Shown here: in pieces, positions 36,235-48,450 of the stretch
Layout: every line of letters starts with the position of its first letter
Numbering within the stretch: the stretch's first letter is position 1
DNA from: Saussurea involucrata
Taxonomy: Eukaryota; Streptophyta; Magnoliopsida; Asterales; Asteraceae
DNA: 64,000 nt
Direction of reading: 5' to 3'
Assembly: GCA_033807775.1 (NCBI GenBank)
Contig: CM066313.1
Coordinates: 88,971,484 to 89,035,483, forward strand
Position numbers and translations under genes: made by a program
The notes under the pieces: model-generated
Told to the model about the DNA's origin: nothing
The model's database searches: none
What the model saw: only the letters and a program-made list of their open reading frames with translations

Positions 36235-37762
36235 TGTAACGTCCCAAAAACTTACTAAGCATTATATCATAGAACCGAGCGTTTTACATTACAAAAGTTT
36301 AACTTGTTCAATGCATCAATAAACGAGCTTAACAAAATGACAGCGGAAGTCTACAAAAATCCACAGCCGAGCTCTATCTAAATCAGTAGTCTAAGTCTTG
36401 GAGTCGCCCTAAACTCCCAATATGCCATGCCCTTCCTATTTCCTCCCCGAGGAACTTGCGGAACGCTTACCTGAAAATGGTTTAGTTTTGAAAAGCGAGG
36501 GTTAGACCAAAAGGTCTAGTGAATTCCCTCCATAAAGTACATGTATAAACAATATGAAATCCTTTCGTTAAAAACATCATGAATCATCACATATGGTGTT
36601 GCACTGTGTAATGGATCCCTTAACATACGCGATCGGGGCCCAAGCAGACTCCCCTTTCGCCCTTCTCGTATCGGGGCCCAAGCAGACTCCCCGATACCCG
36701 CCTAGGAGGAAACGAATTCCAACCTACCGTCTCGTCAAACATATCCAAGGGATCATCATATCCCGAGGCTCATTGATCCCACAGTACAGACCGACATCAC
36801 ATAGCATGCACATACGTTTCATAAAAGCATTTGACTCTTTATAAATCATGCGCATCATTTCAACATATCAAACATTGCTTTTTCCTTCCATGCATATCAA
36901 TTCATAAATATTTCATGCTTGTTAAAACCATAATCAATAAAAGAATCATTTAACATTTACGTCGTAAAAGAGGTTTAGGGAACTCACCTTGATTGTCGTA
37001 CAATGCACTCCCTAAACACCTTCAAGCTACACCCACAGAACACCTAAGGCAAAAGATTCACATCAGAAAATATCCCAGTTCTACTGTCCGGATATCCCTT
37101 CCCGGACACAACACTTATCCGGACACTACACTTATCCGGACGCCATGCTTATCCGGACGCCACACTTATCCGGACACCTTCACGAGGCACTTACCCGGAC
37201 ACCTGCAACATATCCGGACACCATCAAACACTGGTGTCCGGAAAACGCTGCTGTTCGAACTTAGAATTTCTAAAACCGATTTATACTCCGATTTAAGCCA
37301 TTAGTTTGATTAGACAACTATAAGGGTTCATCCACCAACCTCAAATACCCACTTAATCCATTTATAACCCCTTAAATCGATTTATTAAGACAAAACCCAT
37401 GAAACCCACTTTTTAGGAATTGTGGTTGAAAACTCATTAAATCACTGATTTCAATCATAGAATCCAAACTAATGAAGAGGGAATACTACATCACATAGAT
37501 TACGAATTCAAGAGGGATTACCTGATTGATTTCTCCTCTCTATAGCTTTCTTCTTCTTCTTCTTCCCTTTCTTTCCTTGCTTCACGCCACCACACACCCA
37601 AACAATATAAAAACACTGATTTGTGCTAAATGGAGGCTGCCCTAGAATTTTGTGCACATTTATACCTTCCTCAAATTACAGAAATGGCCCCTTAACTTAA
37701 CTTCCGTTTTTCATACTTTGACCACCAAACTCCAAGACTCACTAAGATTTTGGGTTGTTACA
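36235..37762 (-). repeat. G1 left LTR (3' LTR)
   Basis: 1528 bp. Conserved hairpin TAGACC-AAAA-GGTCTA at 36503-36518, splice-donor-like CAGGTAAGC (minus strand) near 36470, and a short CTTATCCGGACGCCACA minisatellite at about 37105-37215. Confidence 0.93.
37105..37215. repeat. 17-bp minisatellite in G1 left LTR
   Basis: About five degenerate units of TTATCCGGACGCCACAC. The right LTR has about eight (51565-51735), so the array changed length after insertion. Confidence 0.85.
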
Positions 37763-37780
37763 ACACTCTCCCCTTAAAAG
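37763..37780 (-). other. G1 polypurine tract
   Basis: The minus strand reads CTTTTAAGGGGAGAGTGT directly before the LTR. Confidence 0.85.
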
Positions 37781-37800
37781 AATTTCGTCCCCGGAATTCC

Positions 37801-40800
37801 TCATTGGAAAAGATGTGGGTAACTTGCTTTCATCTCCGACTCCAACTCCCAGGTCGCCTCTGGACCCTTGTGGTGTCGCTATTGCACCTTTACCAGTTTG
37901 GTCTCTTTGTTCCGTGACTTCCTCACCTTAAAATATGTGATGGCTTCTGGTTCTTCCACGAATTCTAACTTCTCGTCCACCTTAATGTCATTTAACATAA
38001 TCGCTTTAGCCACGTCGGCTAGACATTTTCTTAGATTAGACACGTGAAACGCATTATGGATGCTGCGCAGTTCTTCCGGTAGATCCAACCTATACGCCAC
38101 TTCCCCAATCCGCTCCGTGATCTCGAATGGTCCAATGTACCGTGGGCTTAGCTTTCCCCGTTTCCCAAATCGTACCACTCTCTTCCACGGGGACACCTTC
38201 AATAAAACAAAATCCCCGACCTGGAATTCTATGTCCTTTCGTCTTCTATCCGCATAACTCTTTTGGCGGTCGCGAGCGACCTTCAGCCTTTCACACACTT
38301 GGACTATCTTGTCCGAAGTCAGCTGTACCAATTCTGGTCCGGCTAACTGCCTTTCACCTACTTCGTTCCAACACAAAGGTGTCCGACATTTTCTACCATA
38401 TAGTGCCTCAAACGGCGCGGTCTTGATGCTCGAATGGTAGCTGTTATTAAAAGCGAATTCGATCAATGGTAGATGCTTTTCCCAAGAGCCTTGGAAATCT
38501 AAAGCACATGCTCTCAACATGTCTTCCAATGTTTGGATCGTACGCTCACTCTGACCGTCGGTCTGAGGGTGATAGGCGGTACTCATCTTGATCTGAGAAC
38601 CCATTTCTCTTTGGAAGCTTCTCCAAAAGTTGGACGTAAACCTGCTATCTCGGTCGGAAATTATCGACGAAGGCACGCCATGGAGGGTTACGATCTTATC
38701 AACGTATAACTTGGCTAGCTGCTCCAACGAGTAAGACTCTCGTATAGGCAAAAAGTGGGCTGATTTTGTGAGTCGATCCACGATCACCCATATAGCGTCA
38801 TAACCCTTCGGAGTTCTAGGCAAATGGGTCACGAAATCCATCGTGATCTGATCCCACTTCCATGTCGGTATCTCTAACGACTGGAGCTTCCCGTATGGTC
38901 TTTGATGTTCGATCTTTACACGCGAACACGTCATACAGGTTTCTACAAGGTGAGCCACGTCTTTCTTCAATCCGGGCCACCAGTAGTCTCGTCGTAGGTC
39001 TCCGTACTTCTTGTTAGTTCCGGGGTGAATCGTGTACTTCGATTTGTGAGCTTCTTCGAGAATCAGCTTTCGGAGCCCTCCGAGTTTCGGAACCCAGATT
39101 CTCCCATTCAGACACCTCACCCCTCGACTATCTTCCACTAACATGGACGCTTGCCCCACCATTCTCTCCTTCTTAAGATTTTCAGCTTCGAGCGCCTCAG
39201 CCTGACACTTCTTTATTTCAGCTAGCAGGTTGAATGTGACCTCGGCCCTCATGGCCACAATCTTGGGGGTTTCACTTTGTTCCCTACGGCTCAAAGCGTC
39301 TGCCACCACGTTTGCCTTCCCCGAATGATATTCGATCTTACAGTCGTAGTCAGTAAACAATTCAATCCACCTTCTTTGGCGCATATTCAATTCTTTTTTG
39401 TCGAAGAGATGACATAAGCTTTTGTGGTCCGTGAAGATCTGGCACTTCGTCCCATACAGGTAATGTCGCCAAATCTTTAGAGCGAAGACCACTGCCGCCA
39501 GCTCCAGATCGTGAGTGGGGTACCGAACTTCGTGATCCTTTAATTGCCGCGAGGCATAAGCGATCACCTTTCCCCGCTGCATGAGTACGCAACCCAAACC
39601 GAGCTTCGATGCGTCACTGAAAACTACGAAATCGTCCGTACCGTCAGGTAATGACAACACCGGAGCACTGCTCAACATCTCCTTTAGCTTTTGAAAGGCT
39701 TCCTCCTGCTTCTCCAACCAAGCGAATTTGACATTCTTCTTGGTTAAAGAGGTCAGTGGCGTGGCGATACGCGAAAAGTCCTTGATGAATTTCCGATAGT
39801 AACCTGCCAGTCCGAGGAAACTTCGAACTTCTGACGGATTCTTGGGTTGCTCCCAGTCTCGGATGGCTTCAATCTTAGCCGGATCGACCATGATCCCCTT
39901 CTCAGACACCACGTGCCTGGGGAACTGTACTTCCCTCAGCCAAAACTCGCACTTGGAAAACTTCGCATACAACTTTTCTTGCTTCAAAAGCTCGAGGATT
40001 GTACGAAGGTGGCCCTCGTACTCCCCTTCCGATCTTGAAAATATCAGGATGTCATCTATGAACACTATCACGAACTGATCCAAAAAGGGTTGGCATACCC
40101 TATTCATTAAGTCCATGAATGCTGTCGGGGCGTTGGTTAATCCAAACGGCATCACCAGAAATTCGTAGTGTCCATATCTGGTTCTGAAGGCAGTCTTCGA
40201 CACATCCTCCTCCCGTACCTTGAGCTGAAGATAACCTGACCTCAAGTCTATCTTGGAGAAGTAATTGGCTCCTTGTAACTGATCGAACAGGTCGTCAATC
40301 CTAGGTATCGGGTACTTGTTCTTGATCGTGACCTTGTTGAGTTCCCGGTAATCAATACACATCCGCATAGTACCGTCCTTCTTCTTCACGAAGAGCACAG
40401 GTGCTCCCTATGGTGGTGTACTTGGTCGGACGAATCCCTTGTCTAACAGTTCTTGCAACTGAGTCATCATTTCTTTCATTTCGGATGGTGCCAATCTATA
40501 GGGTGCGCGGGCAATCGGTGCAGCTCCGGGCATCAAATCGATTCGGAACTCGATCTGACGATCCGGGGGTAGACTGGTCAAGTCGTCCGGAAATACTTCC
40601 GGGTACTCGTTTACTACCCGTACATCGCCCACCCCATGCTTCTCTTTCTTGGCATCCAACACATACGCCAAGTATCCCTTTCACCCCTTCTTCAAGCACT
40701 TAGTAGCCCTAATCATAGAGATCAGGCTATTGTTTCTATTACGACGGTCCCCATAAATCACTACGGGATCCCCGTTCGGCGATTGAATCCTGATCAGCTT

Positions 40801-42513
40801 TCTGTTGCAAACGATGTTCGCATCATTCGCGGCTAACCAGTCCATACCTAACACCACATCGAACTCTCCCATTGCCATGGGATATAATTTCATAGGTACC
40901 AATCTTCCTTCTATATCAATGACACAATCCTCTACCACCTCCTTAACAAACACCAAACCAACGTTGGCAGTTTCCACCTCTAGAGCTCTCTCTAAACGCC
41001 TAGGCCTCACCCCCAAACATTTCATAAATTTATGCGATACAAAGGAGCGGTTTGCTCCTGAATCAAATAACACCTTGGCACATAGAGAGTTCACTAGAAA
41101 CGTACCTGCCACAACATCTGGAGTTTCCTCCGCCTCATCCGCAGTCATGCGGAAAGCACGTCCCTTCGGACGCGTCGGCTCTGCTCCTTTATCACTTCTC
41201 TTTCCTCCATGACATTCCCCATACTGAGTTGATCCTCCCTTCTTTAACTGCGGACAATCATACTTGGTGTGACCAGTAGCTCCACATTGAAAACATGATT
41301 TCCCTTTGGGGCAGTCCCTTGACACGTGACCAGGCAAGCCGCACTGGTAGCATGAGTTTGAACCTGCCATGCAATCACCCCGGTGCACCTTGTTGCATTT
41401 CGTACACGGTTTTCCCACGGTATCCTTATTTGCACGGTTATCTGATCGGAACACCTTCCCCTTCCTTTAGTCACTACCCGACCCATCCCATTTACGCTTG
41501 TCTCCACCCTTTTCAGAAGTCTGGCGGTTCTTTTCCATCTCAATCAGCTCGGCCGTATTGATGGCCGCCTGAAAGGTAGTGGGGTTTCTCGTCAGGACCA
41601 GCTCTCGAATGTTACTTCTCAGACCATGGATAAAGTGGTTCACCTTTCGCCCTTCCGTTGGTACATACAAGTCAGCAAAATGGGACTTCTCAATAATCTT
41701 AGAAGTGTACTCCCGTACCGTCATTCCTCCTTGTTCTAAACCCAGAAACTCTTCTTCCAGCCTCTTCACTGCCGCGAGTGGGCAAAACTGCTCTTTAAAC
41801 CTGTCAACAAACGATTCCCACAACATCCCCTTGGCCATCGCTGAACCCTTTCCCCCAGTTTCGGCTTCCCACTAATACACTACATCAGACTTCAACGTGG
41901 ACAAGGCAAACATCACCCTGTCCCCATCAGCACATTTACAAGTATCGAAAACCAGCTCCATTTCCTTCACCCACTTCATTGCCAAAACCGGATCACACTC
42001 GCCCTCGAACGTAGGGGGCTTGCATGAGGCAAAGACTTTGAAGTTACAACCCTTAGCTGCTGACTCATTCATTACCAAGGATAAAGCTTTCGAGTGGTTC
42101 CCGGTACCAGTCCCTACCGGGCTTGACAATTCTGCACTCTCCTTGTTCTCAGTCGGCTCTTTGCTCACCGAAGTTGACTCATTATGCTTAGTAAGGAGGG
42201 TCTGCAAAGTTTCTTGAATCTTACCCAGCTCAGCAGCCAGATTTTCCCGAGTGACAAATGCGGAACCCCGGCCTCGACCACGTCCCCTTGTCGGGTCCCT
42301 TCTTCTTACGGTAGCAGAACTTTCCTGAACAGAGTCCTCTCGATTGACATGAATTTCCACACTCCTTGTCCTCCCACGACCTCTTCCACAGCCTCTTCCA
42401 CGACCTCTCCCGCGACCTCTTCTGCGGTTAACCGGTCCGCTCTCAAGGATCTCTTCCTCCCGATTCCTTGGTACAGCAGGTACCGACTTACTTCTCAAAT
42501 TTCTCCCAGCCAT
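37801..42513 (-). pseudogene. G1 gag-pol polyprotein, one frame with five stop codons
   Basis: A single minus-strand frame of 1571 codons from the ATG at 42513 to the TGA at 37801, with no frameshift found. In order: an Arg/Gly-rich N-terminus, gag capsid-like region (NFKVFASCKPPTFEGECDP; LTRNPTTFQAA), two or three CCHC knuckles (CYQCGLPGHVSRDC, CFQCGATGHTKYDC), aspartic protease (VLFDSGANRSFVS), reverse transcriptase with FIDD, RNase H (FSDASKLGLG; TDHKSL; VADALSR), integrase with HHCC finger and D-D-E residues (MDFVTHLP, SDRDSRFTS, QSERTIQTLE), and a chromodomain-like tail (ATWE..YPHLF). Stops interrupt it at 41872-41874 (TAG), 41467-41469 (TAA), 40681-40683 (TGA), 40408-40410 (TAG) and 37879-37881 (TAG). 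Most lie where this family normally has a tryptophan, glutamine or similar codon. The intact section 40398-37879 carries RT through most of the C-terminus. Confidence 0.93.
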
Positions 42514-42788
42514 TCACGAATACTGAAAGAAAGCAATAATTAACCTTTGCTAGACATGACATCATAAAATGCTATATAAGGTATTGTAAGCACGCACATG
42601 TACCTGTAAGTTCGTAATTACACTGGCCAGGTGTAATCCCAAGCTTACCTTACACGTTTGTCCTTGGCACCTTATTCCTAAGCGCATTTATAGTGATCGT
42701 TCCTAGAGGAATTCCTATGTCTCGGCTGTGATCTTCGTCTTACAGTTTAAGTTTAGGCCCTAAAGGTAACCTAAATCCCTTAAACTAA
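42514..42788 (-). promoter_or_regulatory. G1 5' leader
   Basis: The untranslated region between the primer site and gag shares ACATGTACCTGTAAGTTCG, TACACTGGCCAGGTG and CTTACCTTACA words with the leaders of L1 and G2. Read on the minus strand it contains a consensus splice donor, AAGGTAAGC. Confidence 0.7.
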
Positions 42789-42799
42789 GGCTCTGATAC
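42789..42799 (-). other. G1 primer-binding site, interrupted
   Basis: GGCTCTGATAC here and CA at 50710-50711 are the two parts of GGCTCTGATACCA. G2 and its duplicated GATAC separate them by 7.9 kb, so tRNA priming at the full site is no longer possible. Confidence 0.93.
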
Positions 42800-43196
42800 T
42801 GTAACAGCCCAAAAGTACAATAGATCAAACATAGCATTTAAGCATAAATTTACCAAACTGGGTCCCAAAAATTTCGTTACATCATACATAAATTAAGGTT
42901 GGCGGAAACAACCTATACACAACTGAGAATAATCTAACTTCTACTAGAGGCACCTGCACTATCACTAGCTGCTTCCGTACTCTATCTTGCTACTTACTCA
43001 TTCATCTGAGCCTCCAATATAGCGCTTACCTGAAAAGGGTTTTAGTTTTGAAAAGCGAGGGTTAGACCATGAGGTCTAGTGAGTTCCCCCTAAAACATGT
43101 TCACAAATCATTTAAAGAAAAACGTTCATTTCAAGTCAGTAACGTATCAAATCATGTACTCAACAATGGTATGCACAGCGGAGAAGACCAAGGTGA

Positions 43197-43328
43197 ACAC
43201 CCTACAAAGCCGGGTACAGCAACACCCTACAAAGCCGGGTACGACAACTCAACACCCTACAAAGCCGGGTACGGCAACACCCTACAAAGCCGGGTACGGC
43301 AACACCCTACAAAGCCGGGTACGGCAAC
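43197..43328. repeat. 25-bp minisatellite in G2 left LTR
   Basis: Five units of ACACCCTACAAAGCCGGGTA with CGGCA spacers; the right LTR has the same number at 48846-48979. It sits in the same relative part of the LTR as the arrays of L1 and G1. Confidence 0.9.
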
Positions 43329-44521
43329 TCAAGAAGTCTTCCACTGTGCAACCCGACTCTGCCATGGCAATTTCACAAAACATGCAGTTTCACACACTTG
43401 AGGGCAATCCTCCTTTAATAGCAAAATAATACTTTTCATGGAAAACATTCGTAAAAGCTTATAGACAAATCATGCTCATAAACATACCCTGATCAGTAAA
43501 ACATAAAGCTTTCATTCACGTAAAATTCATGTAAATTAACGGGGCGCTTTCACATAATCATTTTCTTTTGGAAACACGTAAAACCGAGTATTTTAGTTAG
43601 AAAAACTCACCTGGCTAGCTTGCTCCAAAGCTCCTCACTTACACTTCCGATCTCTAGGCGGAACACCTATTATATATTAATAGCGTTCGTCATAATCCGT
43701 TCAATTAATACTCGAGTTAAATCCCGAACTCAACCCTAACTTACCTAAATTGGTTGATTACCTTCTAGTCCAAAAATCATAATTAATGGTATTTGCTTAC
43801 TCATCCAATTGACATACTATATCAGATCCAATAATTTACCCGACTCTAGGTTCTCCACATAAAATTATAACACTTGATTCTAAATAATAAAACCGGATCG
43901 CGCTAATAATAATATGACCCAAAATAATAATTAGCCTAACACACCCTTATTATATAATTATAGACTTTACTAATTAATTAAGCCCAATACAATAACTAAG
44001 CCCAAAAGGACTTAATAATTCTCTCGGCCCAACAACCAATTCGGCCCAATAAACCAATTCGGCCCAAACTTGAGTTACGGGCCAACTCCCGGAACATACC
44101 GACTTCCGATTCACACGGTTCAAAACAAAACCCCATATTCTTCGCCATTATTCCAATTTTCCACAAAATATGGCGACAACCTCTTCTTTTATTAATTAAC
44201 CGATACACGACTCCCTAACCAAGGTTTCACGTAACATTGCTTAACTTGACAACAAGAGTTTATAATCAAAACTCTATAATAATACTCTTACTTGATTTCT
44301 CAATTTGCATAGCCGAGTGTAACTAGAGACCTAACAAATCTAACATAACTTGCAAAAGAGAGCAATGCAATGGAAGGGTTTCTTACCGGAATAAAACCTC
44401 GCGGAATGGAAACTGCTGCCTAGAATTCCGGCGACCACCACTGCCGGCCACCGCCGGCCACCGCCGGCCGCCACCAGCCACCGCCGGCCACCTTCTCCGG
44501 CGCCGGCGAAGCCCGCCACCT

Positions 44522-44731
44522 TCTCTCTCTCATCGCTGCTCTCTCTCCCTCTCTCTTTCTCTCCCACGCAGCTCTCTCTCTCCTGCTGCTCTCTCTCTCT
44601 CTCACGAAGCTCTCTCTCTCTCCGTCCATCTTTCTCCCTCCGGCTGTCTTTCTCTCGCTCGTCGTCTCTCCCTCCGGCTCTCTCTCTCTCTCTCTCTCTC
44701 TCGCTCGACGTCTCTCTCTTCTTCTCCGGCC

Positions 44732-44783
<52 letters not shown>

Positions 44784-44890
44784 CGTCGTCTCTCTCTTCT
44801 GCTCCGGCTGTCTCTCTCTCTTTCCTCTCTCTCCTCCGTCGTCTCTCTCTTCTTCTTCTTCGGCGGTCTCTCTCTCCTTTTCTCCTCTCT
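44522..44890. repeat. CT-rich tract in G2 left LTR
   Basis: Runs of CT units with CCGTCGTC and CTCCGGC interruptions. The equivalent right-LTR tract (50162-50500) is shorter, a length change since insertion. Confidence 0.9.
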
Positions 44891-45097
44891 CACGATTTGC
44901 AGTAGGAACCCACCACCCTAAAATCCAAAACTTGCTTTCTCTTTTCTTCCAATAAAACGGCGCACAGGAAGAGAAACAATAGATTAGGTTTCAATTTTAT
45001 TTTATTTTATTTTAACTTTAACCCCCTACATTTCACAATAGCCCAAATGTACCCTTAACTTCCATTTAATTTACATAATTCATTTGGGGTTATTACA

Positions 45098-45115
45098 ACC
45101 TCTCCTCCTTAATAG
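45098..45115 (-). other. G2 polypurine tract
   Basis: The minus strand reads CTATTAAGGAGGAGAGGT directly before the LTR. Confidence 0.83.
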
Positions 45116-48100
45116 AATTCCGTCCCGGAATTCACTTCAACGATAACCGACGAAAATTATCGAAGTTCAAACCTCAACTCTCGGAATAAATCTTTCTAAT
45201 AGTAAAATACTAACAACTTACTTTCATGCCTTTGCTGCGCAACTCTGATTCAACTCACAATCTCTATTCACAACCAAAAACATGCAATTATCTTATATCC
45301 AATGAAGCACCCCAATTGAAAAGCAGTTTATATCTTTCTATCAACCACAAATTTGTCATATTTAACCATTTAATATCATAACTCAGCATCACATCCCAAA
45401 ATACTAGTATTCGCAAAATCCACCAGACCAACTGATTTCTTACCAACAACTCCACTGAGTAACTCAACAATTCACAATTTCCCAATTAATTTGAAACTTA
45501 CCTATCCTAACATACTATCATCACTTCTCACTTTAACATATTAAATCTCCCTTATCCGTACTTAGTAAGAATCTCGATGGAATTATAACACATCCTGAAA
45601 TAACAATTAAATTTCATTTCTTAATAAATCTAGAAGTTAAATCAACCAACGATCACACTCCCACTCCAACCCATTATCATCATCACCACGACATTCTTTA
45701 CACATAGCTCAATTTCCAATTGTTTCCTTCTAGGATCATTCCCTCACACATAGGAAACAATTCATGCCTTTTAGAGATCAGCATTTACTATTACACAATT
45801 TAACCAACACCCTTTTCATCCTCTTTAAGCTTTCAATGATCCCAACATATATCTACTTAGCAATTCTTGCAACCAAAAACACTTGGTTTCTCCTTTGGGT
45901 AATCTCACACCACTACTCTGTCTTTCTATCCCGAACATAACACACCAAAAAGTCAACTTACACACCATGTGCTCCAAAAATCTGGTTAATAGATCGAACA
46001 TCTCATCTGAAATCCCCAAAAGCTTCTATCTGATGCTTTCTCTTCTTCTAACCTCACCTCACTACGATACTAGCGGGTACATTTAGCTTGGCAATTAATG
46101 CCAATACATAATTGTACATCCACCACTCATAACATCGCACTGCAAACCAAATCTCTCATGGTCATTCACACAACCACGCTTTCCTTCATACTCTCACGTA
46201 TACTACAATCGAGTCTATCTCACTACGTAGTCCTTTCCCAACTTGTTGAACTATAACTCACGAGTTCTCAAATAGCTCACACGCAACCATTCTAGTTAGC
46301 TCTTCGCGATCCGAGCCCTTACGAAGACACACCACTTTTCTTACTGACTGCTAAAATCTACCACTCGCTTCGCTCAAGTTACATACCTCATCATCCCACG
46401 AACCTTCCACTCTTCGTAATTAGAATGATTAATCAAACAATAACTTCTCATCCCCTTTAGAACCCCTACAAGGTATTCTATCAACTATCAACTCTCAACT
46501 TTCTGATTCAAGTCTTCGGCCTCGGCCAACGTACACATCCGTCGACTTCTACATCAACTGACAATCCTGAAACTACTTTCTTAACTTATTCCTAGACATG
46601 GTTCCCTTACGGAACCTACTCCCACCAACATGTTGAATCGTCTTCATGATCCGCCTCCCTCCTTTCGTAACCTACTCAGGTAATATTACCATTAAAAGCT
46701 CACCTCTAGACTCGCATTCCTACACCACATACATTTCATTCTTCCTTACCACACTATTCTTAACGAGTCGCTAAATTCATCGCCTTGAAGACTTCAAGCC
46801 CTCCCTCCGAACACAACCGACCCTTGACAACCGTACTTCCAGTTGCCGAACAAGGGTGCAAACCCTCATTCGACCGATACTATAATCCACTATTGACTCT
46901 ATCACTGTCCACCCTTCCTCTTGGGCACTCTTACTAAAGTTATATCATTCTTTCCTGATTTGACCAATATCTCTTCACTCTCGGAGTTCTTCCTCGGCTT
47001 AAAATGTAATATTCTATGACCTAGTGAGTTCATAGCCTTCATGCATGACATACGTAAAAGAATAAATCATTTCGCGCCTTTTTATTATTTTAATTAAACA
47101 ACTCCTGAAAACATATTGGGTACACATGCCCCCCATCCTTCTTAAAATTTACTGCCCTGCACAGCGATCTCAAGGACCGTTCACATGCAACTTTCCATAA
47201 ACTTAATCTCACTCCACCAATTATGTCGTTACGACGGAAATATATTAAGTGAAAATCTTTTCATACGACCCCTTCCTGAAAGAAATTTCCGACACAAAGT
47301 AAACCAGTCGGTTTTCGTACCCATAAATAACTCCAATATGTCATTACTCACTTTGGTTATAAAAGTTTTCATTTAATCGTTTTCTTGACTTTTGCAATAA
47401 TTTAACTCGTCATGAAAAGAGCGAAATACTATACAAATCATAAAACTCGAAACTTCATGGTGCCATGTGAATGAAATCACCTTTTCTTTAAGCATACGTG
47501 TGCACATTCTGACTCGTTTTCGATCAAAATTTATCTTTACATATATAACTTAAATCGTGAAAATTTCATGTTACCTAAAAAGGACACCATGCATGAGACT
47601 CTACTTGCATTTGAAGGCTACTCACTCTAACAAGGTCAACCGCTTTACTCGCTTAGCTTATCCTTGACATTCTACCTACGACCAACGGTCGCCCCCCTCG
47701 GTCACGCAACAACTTGCTGAACACACTCTCCACATCCCACTTACTCAACCCCTTCATACTATTTCGTTTTAATCACTATCTCATTTTCTACTTCTACATG
47801 CTTTCATTTCACAATAGGTATCTTATTTCATTTACACTGCCTTGAAAAGCTCGACTAATAAGTCAGGGTTCTATTGATACATTCAAAATTTCAACACTGT
47901 TATTCCTTACCATTCTAACTGATCTCATCCCACTATTTCAAAGATTGGGACTTTCTAGAAACAAGAGTCTTACTCAAAGTCAATCATTTTATCTCTTCGA
48001 ACCCACGAAGATCTATCTCTATACGATTCATAACATTCTAAACAACATTTCGTCTCTACGATGTATACATTATCCTCTTCATAAAGATTTCTCATGAAAC

Positions 48101-48179
48101 TTCCCCAACAAGGAGTCTCAGTCTACACCTCAGAGATCTCGTTGTCATTCTAACGTACTGAAACGCGGCATAAACACTG
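45116..48179 (-). other. G2 non-coding interior
   Basis: No retroviral-type domain in any frame. Long blocks match L1 (for example CTTCCAGTTGCCGAACAAGG against CTTCCAGTTAACGAACAAGG, and GACCTAGTGAGTTCATAGCC in both), although the LTRs of the two elements are largely different. Confidence 0.8.
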
Positions 48180-48435
48180 GGTAGGTTAATAAGGTAGGTT
48201 AAGCACGTACATGTACCTGTAAGTTCGCAATTACACTGGCCAGGTGGAATCCCAAACTTACCTTACATGACAGTCCTCAGTACCCTATTAGTCCTATTTC
48301 TATAATAGTGCCATCCTAACGCATTTCCTGTAGCTACAATAGTGCCCTCCTAACGCATTTCCTGATTCTCAGTTGTGATTTCTACTCCCAAGTTTAAGTT
48401 TAGGCCCGTCCGGTCACCTAAATCCCTTAAACTAT
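48180..48435 (-). promoter_or_regulatory. G2 5' leader
   Basis: Contains GTACATGTACCTGTAAGTTC (with the palindrome GTACATGTAC), the CACTGGCCAGGTGG word and AAACTTACCTTACATG, i.e. a minus-strand AAGGTAAGTTT splice-donor consensus. All are shared with L1, and mostly with G1. Confidence 0.7.
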
Positions 48436-48448
48436 GGCTCTGATACCA
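48436..48448 (-). other. G2 primer-binding site
   Basis: GGCTCTGATACCA, complementary in minus sense to initiator Met tRNA, two bases from the right LTR. Confidence 0.95.
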
Positions 48449-48450
48449 TT

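Larger units (their letters stand above)
42800..45097 (-). repeat. G2 left LTR (3' LTR)
   Basis: 2298 bp. Conserved hairpin TAGACC-ATGA-GGTCTA at 43063-43078; 25-bp minisatellite at 43197-43328; CT-rich tract at 44522-44890. Open frames rich in Arg and Glu on the minus strand come from the CT tract. Confidence 0.93.

Noticed and set aside
36993..37304. Open frame of 103 codons (and 51454-51825)
   Set aside because: Spans the TTATCCGGAC minisatellite; length changes with repeat number.
43069..43429. Overlapping 110-codon open frames in the G2 LTR (also 48748-49080)
   Set aside because: Produced by the 25-bp minisatellite; readable in two frames, with no known domain.
44420..44893. Arg/Glu-rich open frame of 157 codons on the minus strand (and its counterpart at 50243-50500)
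   Set aside because: Direct translation of the CT-rich tract of the G2 LTR; length varies with the microsatellite.
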